DNA of 64,000 nucleotides from Paenarthrobacter aurescens TC1 (GTDB taxonomy: Bacteria; Actinomycetota; Actinomycetes; Actinomycetales; Micrococcaceae): positions 2,976,001-3,040,000 of the forward strand of contig CP000474.1 of assembly GCA_000014925.1 (NCBI GenBank). The letters are read 5' to 3'. The notes under the pieces were generated by a model that was given only the letters and a program-made list of their open reading frames with translations, was not told the origin of the DNA and did not search any database. This document shows, piece by piece, positions 54,796-64,000 of the stretch. Numbering within the stretch: position 1 is the first letter of the stretch; every line of letters starts with the position of its first letter. A program made the translations under genes and the position numbers.

Positions 54796-55775
54796 CAGGA
54801 CTCCTTCAGCCAGCCTGCGAGTTCCGAGGCCCAGTAGGTCAGGACGGTGTCCGCTCCGGCACGCTTGATGCCGAGGACGGATTCGGTGATGGCACCCCGC
54901 CTGTCGATCCAGCCATTGGCGGCGGCCGCTTCGATCATGGCGTACTCGCCCGAGATTTGGTAGGCCGACACCGGCACCGGGCTCATGGCTGCGACGTCGG
55001 CCAGGATGTCCAAGTAGCTCATGGCAGGCTTGACCATGACCATGTCAGCGCCTTCTTCGAGGTCCAGTTCAACTTCCAGGATGGCTTCCCGACGGTTTGC
55101 CGCGTCCATCTGGTAGGTCCGGCGATCACCCTTGAGCTGGGAATCCACGGCCTCACGGAACGGGCCATAGAATGCTGACGCGTACTTGGCTGCATAGGCA
55201 AGAACTGCTGTGTTCTTGTGCCCGGACTCCTCCAGCGCTTGACGGATGACTGCGATCTGTCCGTCCATCATTCCCGAGGGCCCCAGCACGTGAGCTCCGG
55301 CGTCCGCTTGGGCAACAGCCATCCGGCCGTAGATCTCCAGCGTGGCGTCGTTGTCTACGTAGCCTTCGGAATCGAGGACGCCGCAGTGGCCGTGGTCCGT
55401 GAACTCATCGAGGCAAACGTCGCCCATAATCACCAGGTCATCGCCGACCTCGGCTTTGACGTCGCGGATGGCCTTGTTCAGGACGCCATCCGGGTCCAAT
55501 GAAGCGGTGCCTTGCGCGTCGCGCACGGCGGGCACACCGAACAGCATGATGCCGCCCACGCCCAACTCCACGGCTTCTGCGGCCGCCCGTTTCAGGGACT
55601 CGGTGGTGTGCTGGACCACTCCCGGCATGGAGCTGATGGGGCTCGGCTCTGTGAGGCCCTCCCTTATGAACGCCGGGAGGATCAGGTCCGCGGGCGCCAG
55701 GCGGTTTTCGGCGGTGAGCCTCCGCATTGCGGGAGTGGTGCGCAAGCGGCGGGGACGATGGTTCGGAAAGCTCAT
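54795..55775 (-). CDS. hemB: porphobilinogen synthase (delta-aminolevulinate dehydratase)
   Basis: 326 residues. Condenses two 5-aminolevulinate to porphobilinogen. Schiff-base lysines Lys197 (AAKYAS) and Lys249 ([10 protein letters not shown]). Only Cys121 and Cys131 remain in the [14 protein letters not shown] segment, a reduced metal site compared with the three-Cys zinc enzymes. The ATG overlaps the hemD stop by 4 nt; the longer frame to 56237 is a shadow of hemD. Confidence 0.95.
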   Translation of the reverse strand: MSFPNHRPRRLRTTPAMRRLTAENRLAPADLILPAFIREGLTEPSPISSMPGVVQHTTESLKRAAAEAVELGVGGIMLFGVPAVRDAQGTASLDPDGVLNKAIRDVKAEVGDDLVIMGDVCLDEFTDHGHCGVLDSEGYVDNDATLEIYGRMAVAQADAGAHVLGPSGMMDGQIAVIRQALEESGHKNTAVLAYAAKYASAFYGPFREAVDSQLKGDRRTYQMDAANRREAILEVELDLEEGADMVMVKPAMSYLDILADVAAMSPVPVSAYQISGEYAMIEAAAANGWIDRRGAITESVLGIKRAGADTVLTYWASELAGWLKES

Positions 55776-56650
55776 TGCGGGTTCCCTTCGTTGGCGAAAA
55801 CAGATTCCAAGGCGGCCACAATGCCGTCCGGGGTTGGTTCTTTGGCGGTGGCTGCCACGGTGAGGCCGATACGGGAGGCCTCTGCCGCCGTCGGACGCCC
55901 GATGGCGATGAAGCGGCAGGTGCCCAAAGCAGGAAATATGTGGGCGATGCGACGCGCAGCGCTGGGTGAAGCAGCCACCACGGCGTCCAGGCTCCCGGCG
56001 TCCATTGCGGTCCGTGCCTCGTCCGGGCTGAGAGTCGGCGGCATGTCGCCCCGGGAAACTACGACGCCGGACGGAAGCTCCGCTGTTAGGCGGAGTTCCG
56101 GACGGGCTGGGTAATCGACTGTGTTGTAGGCGACAACGAAGGTCACGTCCGCGCCTCTGGCGGTCAAGCCTTCCCGCAGGCCGGGCGACGCGATATCTGC
56201 TTGTGGCAGGAAAACCCGTCCACCGGATGACTCCCACACAGCAAGCAGACCTTCGGCCGATTGGACATCGGTAGGCGACAAAGCAACGGTGAGACCAACG
56301 GATTCAAGGACCTGCCGGGACGAGGGTCCAATGGTGGCCACCTTTGTTCCCGATGGCACGAGGTCCGCAAGGTCGACGCCGCGCTGCGCAGCTTTGTCCA
56401 GGAGAACCCGGACAGTGGTGATGCTGCTGATCACCAGCCAATCGAAATTGCCAGCCACCAAACGGTCCAAGGCTGAATCAAGGGGAGCCTGGTCTCCGGC
56501 CCTCTCGAAATCAATGAGCGGCAACACCAGTGGCTCGGCCCCAAAGCTACTGAGGAGCGATGCCAAGGGGCGCGCGCGGTCGGCGCTCCTGGTGATCAGG
56601 ACGCGCCGACCGGTCAGCCCGTTCGATTCATGCGGCTCAGGACGCGGCAA
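55772..56650 (-). CDS. hemD: uroporphyrinogen-III synthase
   Basis: 292 residues; closes hydroxymethylbilane to uroporphyrinogen III. The two-lobed HemD fold is seen from [33 protein letters not shown] through the [17 protein letters not shown] and [17 protein letters not shown] segments. No ATG or GTG is available near the conserved start; the best is TTG at 56650, overlapping hemC by 14 nt. Open frame to 56836 is read-through of hemC in another frame. Confidence 0.85.
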   Translation of the reverse strand: MPRPEPHESNGLTGRRVLITRSADRARPLASLLSSFGAEPLVLPLIDFERAGDQAPLDSALDRLVAGNFDWLVISSITTVRVLLDKAAQRGVDLADLVPSGTKVATIGPSSRQVLESVGLTVALSPTDVQSAEGLLAVWESSGGRVFLPQADIASPGLREGLTARGADVTFVVAYNTVDYPARPELRLTAELPSGVVVSRGDMPPTLSPDEARTAMDAGSLDAVVAASPSAARRIAHIFPALGTCRFIAIGRPTAAEASRIGLTVAATAKEPTPDGIVAALESVFANEGNPQ

Positions 56651-57635
56651 GGTCCGCGATCTCCGCGGCGCCGGCGGCGAGCAACAGCTCAGCCACTTCG
56701 ATGCCGAGCAACGTGGCGCCAACCTCCGTGAGGCCGTCGGTGGCCTTCTTCTCGCGGACAGTCTTGGTACCATCCACTGCGCAGACCACTGCCTCAAGGT
56801 GCAGCATGCTGCCCTTACGGAAGGCGTAGGCACCAACGGGGGCCGCGCAACCGGCTTCGAGCCTGGCCAGAACAGCGCGCTCGGCCGTTACGGCGAGGCG
56901 GGTGTCGTGGTCGTTCAGTGCAGCAAGGGCCTGTGCCAGCACCCCGTCGGCCCCTTCGGCGGAACCGGCCACGCTGGGGGCGTCTTCAGTGCGGCACTCG
57001 ATGGCCAATGCTCCCTGCCCGGGGGCGGGAAGCATGACGTCGGATTCGAAGAACTCGCTGACGGTGTCCAACCGGTCCATTCGTTCCAAGCCCGCCGCGG
57101 CCAGCACCACGGCGTCAAGGTCGCAGGACTTGCCTTGAACAACCTCATCGGTGGTGTTACCCGGGAGGCCGGGGACGCGTCCAAGGCGTGTGTCCACGTT
57201 TCCGCGGATATCGAGTACTTCGATGTCCGGACGTGCAGCCCGAAGCTGCGCGGCACGCCGAGGCGAGCCTGTGCCTACTTTGGCGCCGCCCGGCAGCTGG
57301 GCGAGTGTCATACCGTCACGGGCACAGAGCACGTCACGGACATCCACCCGCTTGGGGGTCGCCGCGATGCTCAGGCCAAGTGCGGCACCCGTGGGCAGGT
57401 CCTTCAGCGAGTGCACGGCGACATCGCAGGCGTCAGCCAGCAGGGCATCCCGCAGTGCAGCGACGAACACTCCGGTGCCACCCATCTGGGACAGGGATCC
57501 GGTTTTCACATCGCCCTCGGTCTTGATGTGCACCAGCTCCACCGGGAAGCCGCCCACGGCAGCCAACTGGTCCGCAGTCTGTTGCGTTTGCGTCAGGGCA
57601 AGCTTGCTAGCCCTGGTTCCGATGCGGACTGTCAC
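56637..57635 (-). CDS. hemC: hydroxymethylbilane synthase (porphobilinogen deaminase)
   Basis: 332 residues. Polymerises four porphobilinogen. Dipyrromethane cofactor attaches to Cys263 in RLEAGCAAPVGAY; VAVHSLKDLP and GTGSPRRAAQL are family marks. GTG start overlaps the hemH stop by 4 nt. Confidence 0.96.
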   Translation of the reverse strand: MTVRIGTRASKLALTQTQQTADQLAAVGGFPVELVHIKTEGDVKTGSLSQMGGTGVFVAALRDALLADACDVAVHSLKDLPTGAALGLSIAATPKRVDVRDVLCARDGMTLAQLPGGAKVGTGSPRRAAQLRAARPDIEVLDIRGNVDTRLGRVPGLPGNTTDEVVQGKSCDLDAVVLAAAGLERMDRLDTVSEFFESDVMLPAPGQGALAIECRTEDAPSVAGSAEGADGVLAQALAALNDHDTRLAVTAERAVLARLEAGCAAPVGAYAFRKGSMLHLEAVVCAVDGTKTVREKKATDGLTEVGATLLGIEVAELLLAAGAAEIADLAAS

Positions 57636-58855
57636 TTGGCAGCCTCCGAAGCGGGGTAGGCGTCATGGCCGGTCCCGATGCTGGTGCCAACTTCGGCGAT
57701 GACGGGCTTTGCTCCGCGGAAGTTCTCGCAGCAGTTGGGACGGCAGACGTCGTACCACGGGCCAAGGTCCGTGACGTGGGGACGCTCGGCAATGTTGTTC
57801 TCCACCGTGCGTTCGCAGATCAGGTCCACCAGGCCGGACACGAAAGCCGCATGCGTGCCCGGCGTGGGAACGCGGGTGGCCTCGATGCTCAGGTTCTTGC
57901 ACGTTTCCAAGGCCTCGGTGTCGAGGTCCCAGGCAACTTCCATGTGGTCGCTGACAAAGCCGAGGGGAACGATGACCACGCCGCGCACGCCTTCGGGGGC
58001 AATTTCCTCGAGGTGGTCGTTGATGTCAGGTTCAAGCCAAGGGATGTGCGGGGCACCGGAGCGTGACTGGTACACGAGGTCCCAGGCAACGTTCGGTGCC
58101 ACAGCGTCCATGATGGCCTGGGCGTTGGCAAGGTGCTGGGCTGCGTAGGCGGACCCTTCAGCAAATACGCGAGGCTCGTCCTGGGACCTGCCTGCGGCTT
58201 CAGCATCCCGGGTGGGGATGGAGTGGGTGGCGAACAGAACCCGAATCTTCGAATCCGGGTCAGCTTCGCCGGCAGCGGCCAGCTTGCCGCGAATCTCTTC
58301 CAATCCGGCGGCGGTTCCTTCCAGGAAGGGCTGGACTACGCCGGGGTGGTCGAAGTACTGGCGGATCTTGTCCACCTCAAGCTTGCCGTCCAAACCGGTT
58401 TCGGTCAGCGCAACGCCGATGTCTTCGCGGTATTGGCGGCAGCTGGAGTAACAGGAGTAGATGCTGGTGGTGAGCATCAGGATCCGGCGGTGTCCGGCGT
58501 CGTATGCATCCTGCAGGACCGGCGCGATGTAGGGATCCCAGTTCCGGTTTCCCCAGAGGACCGGCAGTTCGATGCCACGCCGCGCCAGTTCAGCCTCGAT
58601 CGCTGCCTTCAGCTCGCGGTTCTGCTGATTGATGGGGCTGATACCGCCGAAAGCGCGATAGTGGTGCGAGACCTCTTCGAGCCGCTCGTCCGGGATGCCG
58701 CGGCCACGGGTGACGTTGCGCAGGAAGGGAATGACGTCGTCCTGGCCTTCAGGACCGCCGAAGGATGCGAGCAGTACGGCGTCGTACTGTTTGGCTTCCT
58801 GGCGTCCACGCTCAGTGATGGCGTTCGATTCAGTGGTGATAACAAGCTCGGTCAT
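57632..58855 (-). CDS. hemH: coproporphyrin III ferrochelatase (CpfC/HemH)
   Basis: 407 residues. Inserts iron into coproporphyrin III. Catalytic His211 lies in FATHSIPTRD; the YDAVLLASFGGPEG start and VPLGFVSDHMEVAWDLD are class marks. Cysteines Cys139 (SSC), Cys371, Cys375 and Cys376 (VCRPNCCENF) match the [2Fe-2S] ligand regions known in actinobacterial enzymes. ATG overlaps the hemQ stop by 4 nt. Presence of hemQ and hemY next to it shows that coproporphyrin, not protoporphyrin, is the likely substrate. Confidence 0.94.
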   Translation of the reverse strand: MTELVITTESNAITERGRQEAKQYDAVLLASFGGPEGQDDVIPFLRNVTRGRGIPDERLEEVSHHYRAFGGISPINQQNRELKAAIEAELARRGIELPVLWGNRNWDPYIAPVLQDAYDAGHRRILMLTTSIYSCYSSCRQYREDIGVALTETGLDGKLEVDKIRQYFDHPGVVQPFLEGTAAGLEEIRGKLAAAGEADPDSKIRVLFATHSIPTRDAEAAGRSQDEPRVFAEGSAYAAQHLANAQAIMDAVAPNVAWDLVYQSRSGAPHIPWLEPDINDHLEEIAPEGVRGVVIVPLGFVSDHMEVAWDLDTEALETCKNLSIEATRVPTPGTHAAFVSGLVDLICERTVENNIAERPHVTDLGPWYDVCRPNCCENFRGAKPVIAEVGTSIGTGHDAYPASEAAK

Positions 58856-59553
58856 GCCAGGACCTCGGCAATCTCGGCAGCCGTGACGCGGCGGCCGGTG
58901 TAGAAGGGAATCTCTTCGCGGACGTGGTGGCGCGCTTCGGTGGACCGCAGGTGGCGCATCAGGTCCACGAGGTCCACCAGTTCAGGTGCTTCGAGGCCGA
59001 GGATCCATTCCCAGTCGCCCAGGGCAAACGAGGACACGGTGTTGGAGATGACCTGCGGGAATTCGCGTCCAAGCAGGCCGTGGTCGCGGAGCATCTTGCC
59101 GCGCTCATCCGTGGGAAGCAGATACCACTCGTAGGAGCGCACAAACGGGTAGACGCAGAGCCAAGTGCTGGGCTCTACGCCCCGCGCGTAGGCGGGCACG
59201 TGGCTCTTGGAGAACTCGGCTTCACGGTGCACGCCCATGGCGGACCAAACGATTTCGGTTCCCGCAAAGAGCTTGCTGCGGCGGATGGAGCGGACAGCGG
59301 ACTGCAGGTCCTCCGGCTTGGGCCCGTGGAGCCACACCATGATGTCTGCGTCCGAGCGCATGGCCGAGACGTCATAGCTGCCCCGAAGGATCACGCCGCC
59401 TTCCGCGAGCTTCTCGGCAAGGGCTTCGAATTCCTGTGCAGCATCGCCGCTGCGCAGGACGTCGGCCGAGCGCTTGAAGACCGTCCACAGTGTGTAGAAC
59501 TGTTCTTCGGTTTCAGCAGTTTTAGTGACAGATTCGGCAGAAGTGTGGCTCAT
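58852..59553 (-). CDS. hemQ: coproheme decarboxylase (HemQ/ChdC), chlorite-dismutase family
   Basis: 233 residues. Decarboxylates coproheme to heme b with peroxide, the final step of the pathway. Family segments: YTLWTVFKRS at the N-terminus, VWLHGPKPEDLQ, YPFVRSYEWYLLP and HGLLGREFPQV, where the proximal His lies. Complete. Start ATG 59553, about 70 nt after the hemY stop; overlaps hemH downstream. Confidence 0.94.
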   Translation of the reverse strand: MSHTSAESVTKTAETEEQFYTLWTVFKRSADVLRSGDAAQEFEALAEKLAEGGVILRGSYDVSAMRSDADIMVWLHGPKPEDLQSAVRSIRRSKLFAGTEIVWSAMGVHREAEFSKSHVPAYARGVEPSTWLCVYPFVRSYEWYLLPTDERGKMLRDHGLLGREFPQVISNTVSSFALGDWEWILGLEAPELVDLVDLMRHLRSTEARHHVREEIPFYTGRRVTAAEIAEVLA

Positions 59554-59625
59554 GGTTCAAGTTTGCCCCGTGCCAGCCGCTAAGTCGAAACGGATCAGTT
59601 CTACAAGACGTAGAAGTGATGCAAA

Positions 59626-61098
59626 TCACGCAATGGATGGTCCGTTGGCGCTTACCGCGGCAAGTTGCGCCCGCGTATCAGCCACTACTGCGGCAAGGCC
59701 GTTTCCGGCCAACCAGCCGCCCACCATGGTCAGACCGTCCGCAGCGGCGCACACCTTGCGCACTTGCGCCACACGCTGTTTATGACCGACGGCGGCGAAC
59801 GGCAATGCGCCCGCCCACCGCACCACATCCCAGTCCACGATGTCCGACCGGGATACCCGAACGGTCAACAGCGCGGAAGCGTCTTCCAAGGCGGCGGCCA
59901 GGAGAGACTCATCATCCAGTACGAGGTCCGCTCCACCACCCGCCTCTTCGCGCCGACCATAGGAAAGGCGCAGGACATGCGTTCCGGGACCAGCCTCGTC
60001 AGCCAACCAATCCCACTTTGCCGTTGCATGCGTCAAGGCTTTGGCCTTGATCCCAGGGGTCTCAGGAGCCACCAGGATCCCTGTCCCCCGTGGCCTGCCG
60101 TCAAGCTGCGGCAAATCCACAACCATCGTCACCAGGCTCACCAGCGGCCCGGGGGCGGGACGCAGGCTGGACAACTCAGGTAGCGACTTCTCCAGCAGCC
60201 CAACGGCGGCTGGGCCGTCAAGCGCAACCACCAGCCGGTCGGCGTCGTACGTGTCGTTTCCGGCGGTGACCCGCCAACCGTCTTCCGTCTTGACGACGTC
60301 CTCGGCACGCTTGCCGGTCAGCAATGACACCCCGCGCTCCCGCAAGTCCGATACCAGCGCGACCACCAGGGTATTCATCCCACCCTTCAAGCCCGCGACG
60401 GCGGAACCCGCCTTCGCCGGGCCGGACGCCGTAGATGCGGTAGCCGTTCTGCGTTGAGCCGCAACAGCGGCAGCGAGGGATCCATGGGCGCGGAGCCCCG
60501 CGCGCAGCCCCGGGGCGACCATGTCCACGTCCAAGAGGGCAGGGTCGGCAGAGTGAACGCCACCCACCACCGGAGAAACAAGCCGTTCAAGAACTCTTTT
60601 GCCCATCCGGGTTCGGACCAAAGAGGAAACGCTGGTGACGTCCGAGGACGTTCCCACAGAGGCCGGGAGCCAACGGTCCAAGGATGCCCTCATTGCACCC
60701 GCGAGCCCCAAGGATCGCCGAACTTCAGGGTCCCAGGGGTTCGCAGGAATCCCGAGCACCCCCGTTTTGGGGAGCTCCTGCGGACCGCTGGGAAGCTGTA
60801 CCCAGGCGCCACCCGGATGCGGGGCGACGATGCGGTCCGCCAGTCCAAGCTCACGCGCGAGGTCGGCTACAGCTGTGGACCGGGTGGCGAACGACTCCGC
60901 CCCGCTGTCCAGCTGCAGCCCGGCAACAACATGGCTTCCCACGCAGCCGCCCCAAGCGTTGCTTGCTTCGAGGACAGTGACCGCCCAACCGTCCGCCGCC
61001 AGTTCACGTGAGGCGATCAGGCCCGAGATGCCTCCGCCAACCACCACGGCTGTTGGCCGTGAATCATGTGCCTCGGGCTTTGTGTGCCCCCTACGCAT
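59626..61098 (-). CDS. hemY: coproporphyrinogen III oxidase (CgoX/HemY; also annotated hemG)
   Basis: 490 residues. FAD enzyme that oxidises coproporphyrinogen III to coproporphyrin III using oxygen. The dinucleotide motif VVVGGGISGLIASREL is near residue 20, LEASNAWGGCV follows, and the C-terminal MVGGWLAGNGLAAVVADTRAQL FAD segment closes the fold. Starts 5 nt after the hemE stop. Confidence 0.93.
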   Translation of the reverse strand: MRRGHTKPEAHDSRPTAVVVGGGISGLIASRELAADGWAVTVLEASNAWGGCVGSHVVAGLQLDSGAESFATRSTAVADLARELGLADRIVAPHPGGAWVQLPSGPQELPKTGVLGIPANPWDPEVRRSLGLAGAMRASLDRWLPASVGTSSDVTSVSSLVRTRMGKRVLERLVSPVVGGVHSADPALLDVDMVAPGLRAGLRAHGSLAAAVAAQRRTATASTASGPAKAGSAVAGLKGGMNTLVVALVSDLRERGVSLLTGKRAEDVVKTEDGWRVTAGNDTYDADRLVVALDGPAAVGLLEKSLPELSSLRPAPGPLVSLVTMVVDLPQLDGRPRGTGILVAPETPGIKAKALTHATAKWDWLADEAGPGTHVLRLSYGRREEAGGGADLVLDDESLLAAALEDASALLTVRVSRSDIVDWDVVRWAGALPFAAVGHKQRVAQVRKVCAAADGLTMVGGWLAGNGLAAVVADTRAQLAAVSANGPSIA

Positions 61099-61103
61099 GG
61101 GCC

Positions 61104-62219
61104 CTACTCCGCGGGGATGGAGTGAATGAGCTCCACGACGCGGGTCAGGACTGTGGGGTCTGTTTCGGGGGGAACCCCGTGGCCGAGGTTCAGTACGTGG
61201 CCCGGGGCGTGGGAACCAGCGGCGATGACTTCGCGGACGTGGGCTTCAAGGACTTCCCACGGGGCAGACAGAAGAGCGGGGTCGATGTTGCCCTGGAGCG
61301 GAACAGTGCCACCGAGCCGACGGTTGGCCTCGTCCAAGGGCAGCCGGTAGTCCACGCCCACGACGTCCACTCCGACGTCGCGCATGGCAACCAGCAGTTC
61401 GGAGGTGCCGGTGCCGAAGTGGATCAACGGCGCCCCGAGTCCACGTACGTGGTCAAGCGCGCGGGTAGATGCCGGCGCCACGTATTTGGTGTAGTCAGCC
61501 AAGCCCAGCGATCCTGCCCACGAGTCAAAGAGCTGCGCGGCCGACGCGCCTGCCTCAAGCTGGGCCTGGAGGAACATTCCGGAGGTATCGGCAGCCCAGT
61601 TGGCCAGCGCGGCCCAGGTCTCGGGATCCGCGTGCATCATGGTCCGCGGGCCAAGGTGGTCACGCGAAGGCTTCCCTTCCACCATGTAAGCCGCAAGGGT
61701 GAACGGCGCGCCGGCAAAGCCGATCAGCGGCGTCTTACCCAGTTCGGCCACCGTCAGGCGGACAGCTTCCCGGATGGGCTCCAGGGCTTCCCACGTCAGC
61801 GTGGGAAGGGCGGCAACATCAGCTGCTGTCCGGACCGGCTTGTCCAAAACGGGTCCCACGCCGGGGACGATGTCCACGCCGACACCCGCGAGCTTCAAAG
61901 GAATGACGATGTCGGAGAAGAAGATGGCGGCGTCAACATCGTGGCGTCGAACGGGTTGAAGGGTAATCTCGGCAGCGAGCTCCGGGCGAAGGCAGGAGTC
62001 CAGCATGGCAACGCCCTCGCGCACCTTCAGGTATTCAGGCAGGGAACGGCCGGCCTGGCGCATGAACCAGACGGGCCTGCGGGACGGCGTGCCACCGCGG
62101 TAGGCCGTGATCAGCGGCGAGTCCGAGGTGCGACCGTCCTTCAGCGGGTGGTTGTCGCCGAGGGTTCCCGCCGGGGCGTTGGAGGCCGTACTGTTGGATG
62201 CTGCCGCGCTAGAAGTCAT
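61104..62219 (-). CDS. hemE: uroporphyrinogen decarboxylase
   Basis: 371 residues. Converts uroporphyrinogen III to coproporphyrinogen [20 protein letters not shown] is the substrate-binding signature and [16 protein letters not shown] the second. An Ala/Ser-rich N-terminal extension of about 25 residues precedes the core. The ATG at 62219 is chosen over the frame reaching 62306. First gene of the minus-strand hem operon, divergent from hemA. Confidence 0.95.
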   Translation of the reverse strand: MTSSAAASNSTASNAPAGTLGDNHPLKDGRTSDSPLITAYRGGTPSRRPVWFMRQAGRSLPEYLKVREGVAMLDSCLRPELAAEITLQPVRRHDVDAAIFFSDIVIPLKLAGVGVDIVPGVGPVLDKPVRTAADVAALPTLTWEALEPIREAVRLTVAELGKTPLIGFAGAPFTLAAYMVEGKPSRDHLGPRTMMHADPETWAALANWAADTSGMFLQAQLEAGASAAQLFDSWAGSLGLADYTKYVAPASTRALDHVRGLGAPLIHFGTGTSELLVAMRDVGVDVVGVDYRLPLDEANRRLGGTVPLQGNIDPALLSAPWEVLEAHVREVIAAGSHAPGHVLNLGHGVPPETDPTVLTRVVELIHSIPAE

Positions 62220-62337
62220 GCCTTCGATTGTGCCGAAAATCCGGGGCAAAAGATAACGACAAGCTGTCACGTCGCGCCCCGCCCGGGCCGTTGTGGCCGG
62301 GATCACTCGCTTGCGTGTGGATCACCACGGCGCCACA

Positions 62338-62368
62338 TTGTTCTACCGGGCTACGAAAAAGCTATGAT
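62338..62368 (+). promoter_or_regulatory. candidate hemA promoter
   Basis: TTGTTC (62338-62343), 19-base spacer, TATGAT (62363-62368). Transcription would start about 62375, almost at the hemA GTG, so the message may be nearly leaderless. The spacing is longer than ideal. Confidence 0.4.
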
Positions 62369-62377
62369 TGGGGTGCT

Positions 62378-63700
62378 GTGGTTCTTTTCTCATTGGTGGC
62401 TACACACGCCGACATCGACCTCGAAACTGTCGCTCAGTTGAGCAACGGTTCCTCTGAGCTTGCCTCGGCAGCCCTGACAGACTCCTCAGTAGTCTCCGGT
62501 GCAGTGGTCCTGGCCACCTGCAACCGCTACGAGGTTTACGGCGAAACTGCCAACGGGGCTGACCTTGAGGCGGCCCGTTCCGCCCTTGTTTCGCAGATCA
62601 GCGAACTCAGCGGCCTCAACGAGCAACTCGTCTCCCGCTCCTTTGCTACCCACACCGGCCCGGATGTCACCCGGCACCTCTTCGCAGTCAGCGCCGGGCT
62701 GGACTCGGCCGTGGTGGGTGAGCGTGAAATCGCCGGCCAGGTTCGTCGGGCCCTGATCACCGCCCAGCAGGAAGGCACAGCCAGCTCCGGCCTGGTGCGT
62801 CTCTTCCAGGCAGCGTCCAAGACCGCCAAGGATGTAGGCGCGCAGACCGCACTCGGCTCGCGCGGGCTTTCCATTGTTTCCGTAGCACTGGACCTCGCCA
62901 CCGATCTCGCCGAGAACGACGATTGGACCACCAAGAAAGTTGTGGTCTTCGGAACCGGGGCCTATGCCGGCGCTACCATGTCACTTCTCCGTGAGCGCGG
63001 CTGCACCGATATTTCCGTTTACTCTTCATCCGGACGCGCCGAAGGCTTCGTAGCCACCCGCGGCGGTACGGCGCTCGACGCCGACACTCTTCCCGCTGCT
63101 GTTGCCGCGGCTGACGTCATGATCGGATGCAGCGGATCCGACAACCGGGTTGAGGCCGCAGACCTTGCCCGTGTCCGGGCAAATTCGGGCAAACCGTTGA
63201 TCGCGATCGACCTCGCCCTCACCCATGACTTCGACCCCGCCGTGGGAGAACTCGACGGCGTTGAACTTCTGACGCTTGAATCCGTACGGCTCGCTGCTCC
63301 CCAGGAACAGGCAGAGTCACTCTCGCAGGCCAGCGCAATCGTCAACGGCGCTGCCACGTCATTCGAGTCCGAACGCGAAGCCCGTTCCGTGGACACCGCC
63401 ATCGTGGCGCTCCGCCGTCACACCATGAACGTCCTGGACGCGGAAATGGAAAAAGTCCGCGCCCGCCACGGTTGTACCGCTGCTGCCGAAGAGGTGGAGT
63501 TCGCCCTGCGCCGGATGGTCAAGCAGCTCCTGCACATCCCGACGGTCCGGGCCCGCGAACTCGCAGCCAACGGCCAGCAGGATGACTACGTTGCAGCGCT
63601 CGAGGCCCTCTACGGCATCCAGGTGGAACAGCCCCAGGCTGCAGCCCCCGCCTCGGAGTGCCCGGTGGATCACGAGCAACTGCGCTCCGAAAGCGCCTAA
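62378..63700 (+). CDS. hemA: glutamyl-tRNA reductase
   Basis: 440 residues. First committed step of C5 tetrapyrrole synthesis: reduces glutamyl-tRNA to glutamate-1-semialdehyde. Catalytic Cys48 is in [26 protein letters not shown] and the NADPH motif [12 protein letters not shown] are clear. GTG 62378 gives the canonical N-terminus ([10 protein letters not shown]); a frame to 62228 overlaps the hemE start region. Confidence 0.95.
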   Translation: MVLFSLVATHADIDLETVAQLSNGSSELASAALTDSSVVSGAVVLATCNRYEVYGETANGADLEAARSALVSQISELSGLNEQLVSRSFATHTGPDVTRHLFAVSAGLDSAVVGEREIAGQVRRALITAQQEGTASSGLVRLFQAASKTAKDVGAQTALGSRGLSIVSVALDLATDLAENDDWTTKKVVVFGTGAYAGATMSLLRERGCTDISVYSSSGRAEGFVATRGGTALDADTLPAAVAAADVMIGCSGSDNRVEAADLARVRANSGKPLIAIDLALTHDFDPAVGELDGVELLTLESVRLAAPQEQAESLSQASAIVNGAATSFESEREARSVDTAIVALRRHTMNVLDAEMEKVRARHGCTAAAEEVEFALRRMVKQLLHIPTVRARELAANGQQDDYVAALEALYGIQVEQPQAAAPASECPVDHEQLRSESA

Positions 63701-63752
63701 CTGTTTTTGAGGCCGCCCCTCCCTGGAAGGCTGGGCGGCCCGACCCCTACGT

Positions 63753-64000
63753 TTAGTAGACGGGCTTCTGCGGCTCCACGTCCCGCACCCAGGCGAGAAT
63801 ACCGCCGTCGAGATGCCTGACGCGCGTGTACCCCGCCTTCTGTGCCGCCTCAAGGACAGCAGCCGAGCGTGTCCCGGCCTTGCAGTGGAACACGATGTCC
63901 TTATCCTGCGGCAGCTCCACCCACGCCTCGCCGGAGAGAATGCGGCCCTGCGGAATGAGGACCGAGCCATCGATGCTCACGATGCTGTGCTCGCCGGACT
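63753..64000 (-). CDS. rhodanese-domain protein, partial (probable MoeB/ThiF-type C-terminus)
   Basis: The frame is open to the right window edge, so only the last 82 residues are seen. The rhodanese active loop is CKAGTRSAA (CxxGxRS/T form), preceded by SGEHSIVSIDGSVLIPQG and followed by HLDGGILAW. The composition and position of this end resemble the rhodanese domain fused to MoeB/MoeZ adenylyltransferases, but the adenylyltransferase part is outside the window. Confidence 0.8.
   Translation of the reverse strand, partial: SGEHSIVSIDGSVLIPQGRILSGEAWVELPQDKDIVFHCKAGTRSAAVLEAAQKAGYTRVRHLDGGILAWVRDVEPQKPVY

Noticed and set aside
63711..63740. Terminator after hemA (GGCCGCCC/GGGCGGCC stem)
   Set aside because: No T-tract follows in either direction; kept out as a called terminator though it may form in RNA.

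Overview
The window reads as chromosomal core DNA of a high-GC Gram-positive bacterium, most likely an Arthrobacter/Paenarthrobacter-type member of the Micrococcaceae. The grounds are high GC coding with frequent GTG/TTG starts, a pspA/TPM/UPF0182/adnAB/uvrD2/nudC gene neighbourhood that from memory parallels M. tuberculosis Rv3193c-Rv3204, an etfBA-iscS-mnmA-MetE-like order parallel to Rv3029c-Rv3015c, and the coproporphyrin-dependent (actinobacterial) heme pathway. I see no transposase, phage gene, integrase or CRISPR array.

Left part (0-21.8 kb): a MetE-like protein without any cysteine and a chorismate mutase; a peptide (Dpp/Opp) ABC transporter operon; then a sulfur/Fe-S block with mnmA, a divergent FAD-dependent ferredoxin-reductase-like gene, iscS, and a cysteine-bearing ArsR-like regulator. 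The reductase promoter and the regulator upstream region share the same 25-bp dyad (CTAAA-N15-TTTAG), which suggests one small regulon. A lipoprotein, a diacylglycerol-kinase-like protein, a J-domain protein, trmL, sigK-rskA (with a matching SigK promoter), gntPK, a PIG-L deacetylase and etfBA follow.

Middle (22-34.8 kb): an HtrA protease, a secreted/membrane TPM-domain protein with a long helical region and Gly-rich tail followed by pspA, a 375-bp near-perfect tandem duplication spanning the 3' ends of pspA and a convergent HutC-type regulator, two tandem initiator tRNA genes each with its own terminator, a UPF0182 membrane protein, a Lon/PDZ protease and a DUF2342 zincin-like protein.

Right-middle (34.9-52.3 kb): a DNA-repair cluster (YgjP-like peptidase, uvrD2, nudC, a kinase-fold phosphotransferase, adnB, adnA, an alkyltransferase-like protein, a DnaQ-type exonuclease), a polar amino-acid ABC transporter, and a NagZ-type lipoprotein.

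Right end (52.3-64 kb): a heme biosynthesis cluster hemE-hemY-hemQ-hemH-hemC-hemD-hemB-(LLM flavin oxidoreductase)-hemL on the minus strand, with hemA divergent. Most genes here are coupled by 1-14 nt overlaps. It encodes all steps from glutamyl-tRNA to uroporphyrinogen III, plus HemE, CgoX (HemY), CpfC (HemH) and ChdC (HemQ). The window ends inside a rhodanese-domain gene, probably the C-terminus of a MoeB/ThiF-like protein.

The least expected signals are the shared CTAAA-N15-TTTAG operator tied to a SufR-like regulator, the recent microhomology-flanked duplication, compensatory changes between the two tRNA terminators, and a flavin oxidoreductase embedded by translational coupling in the heme operon.
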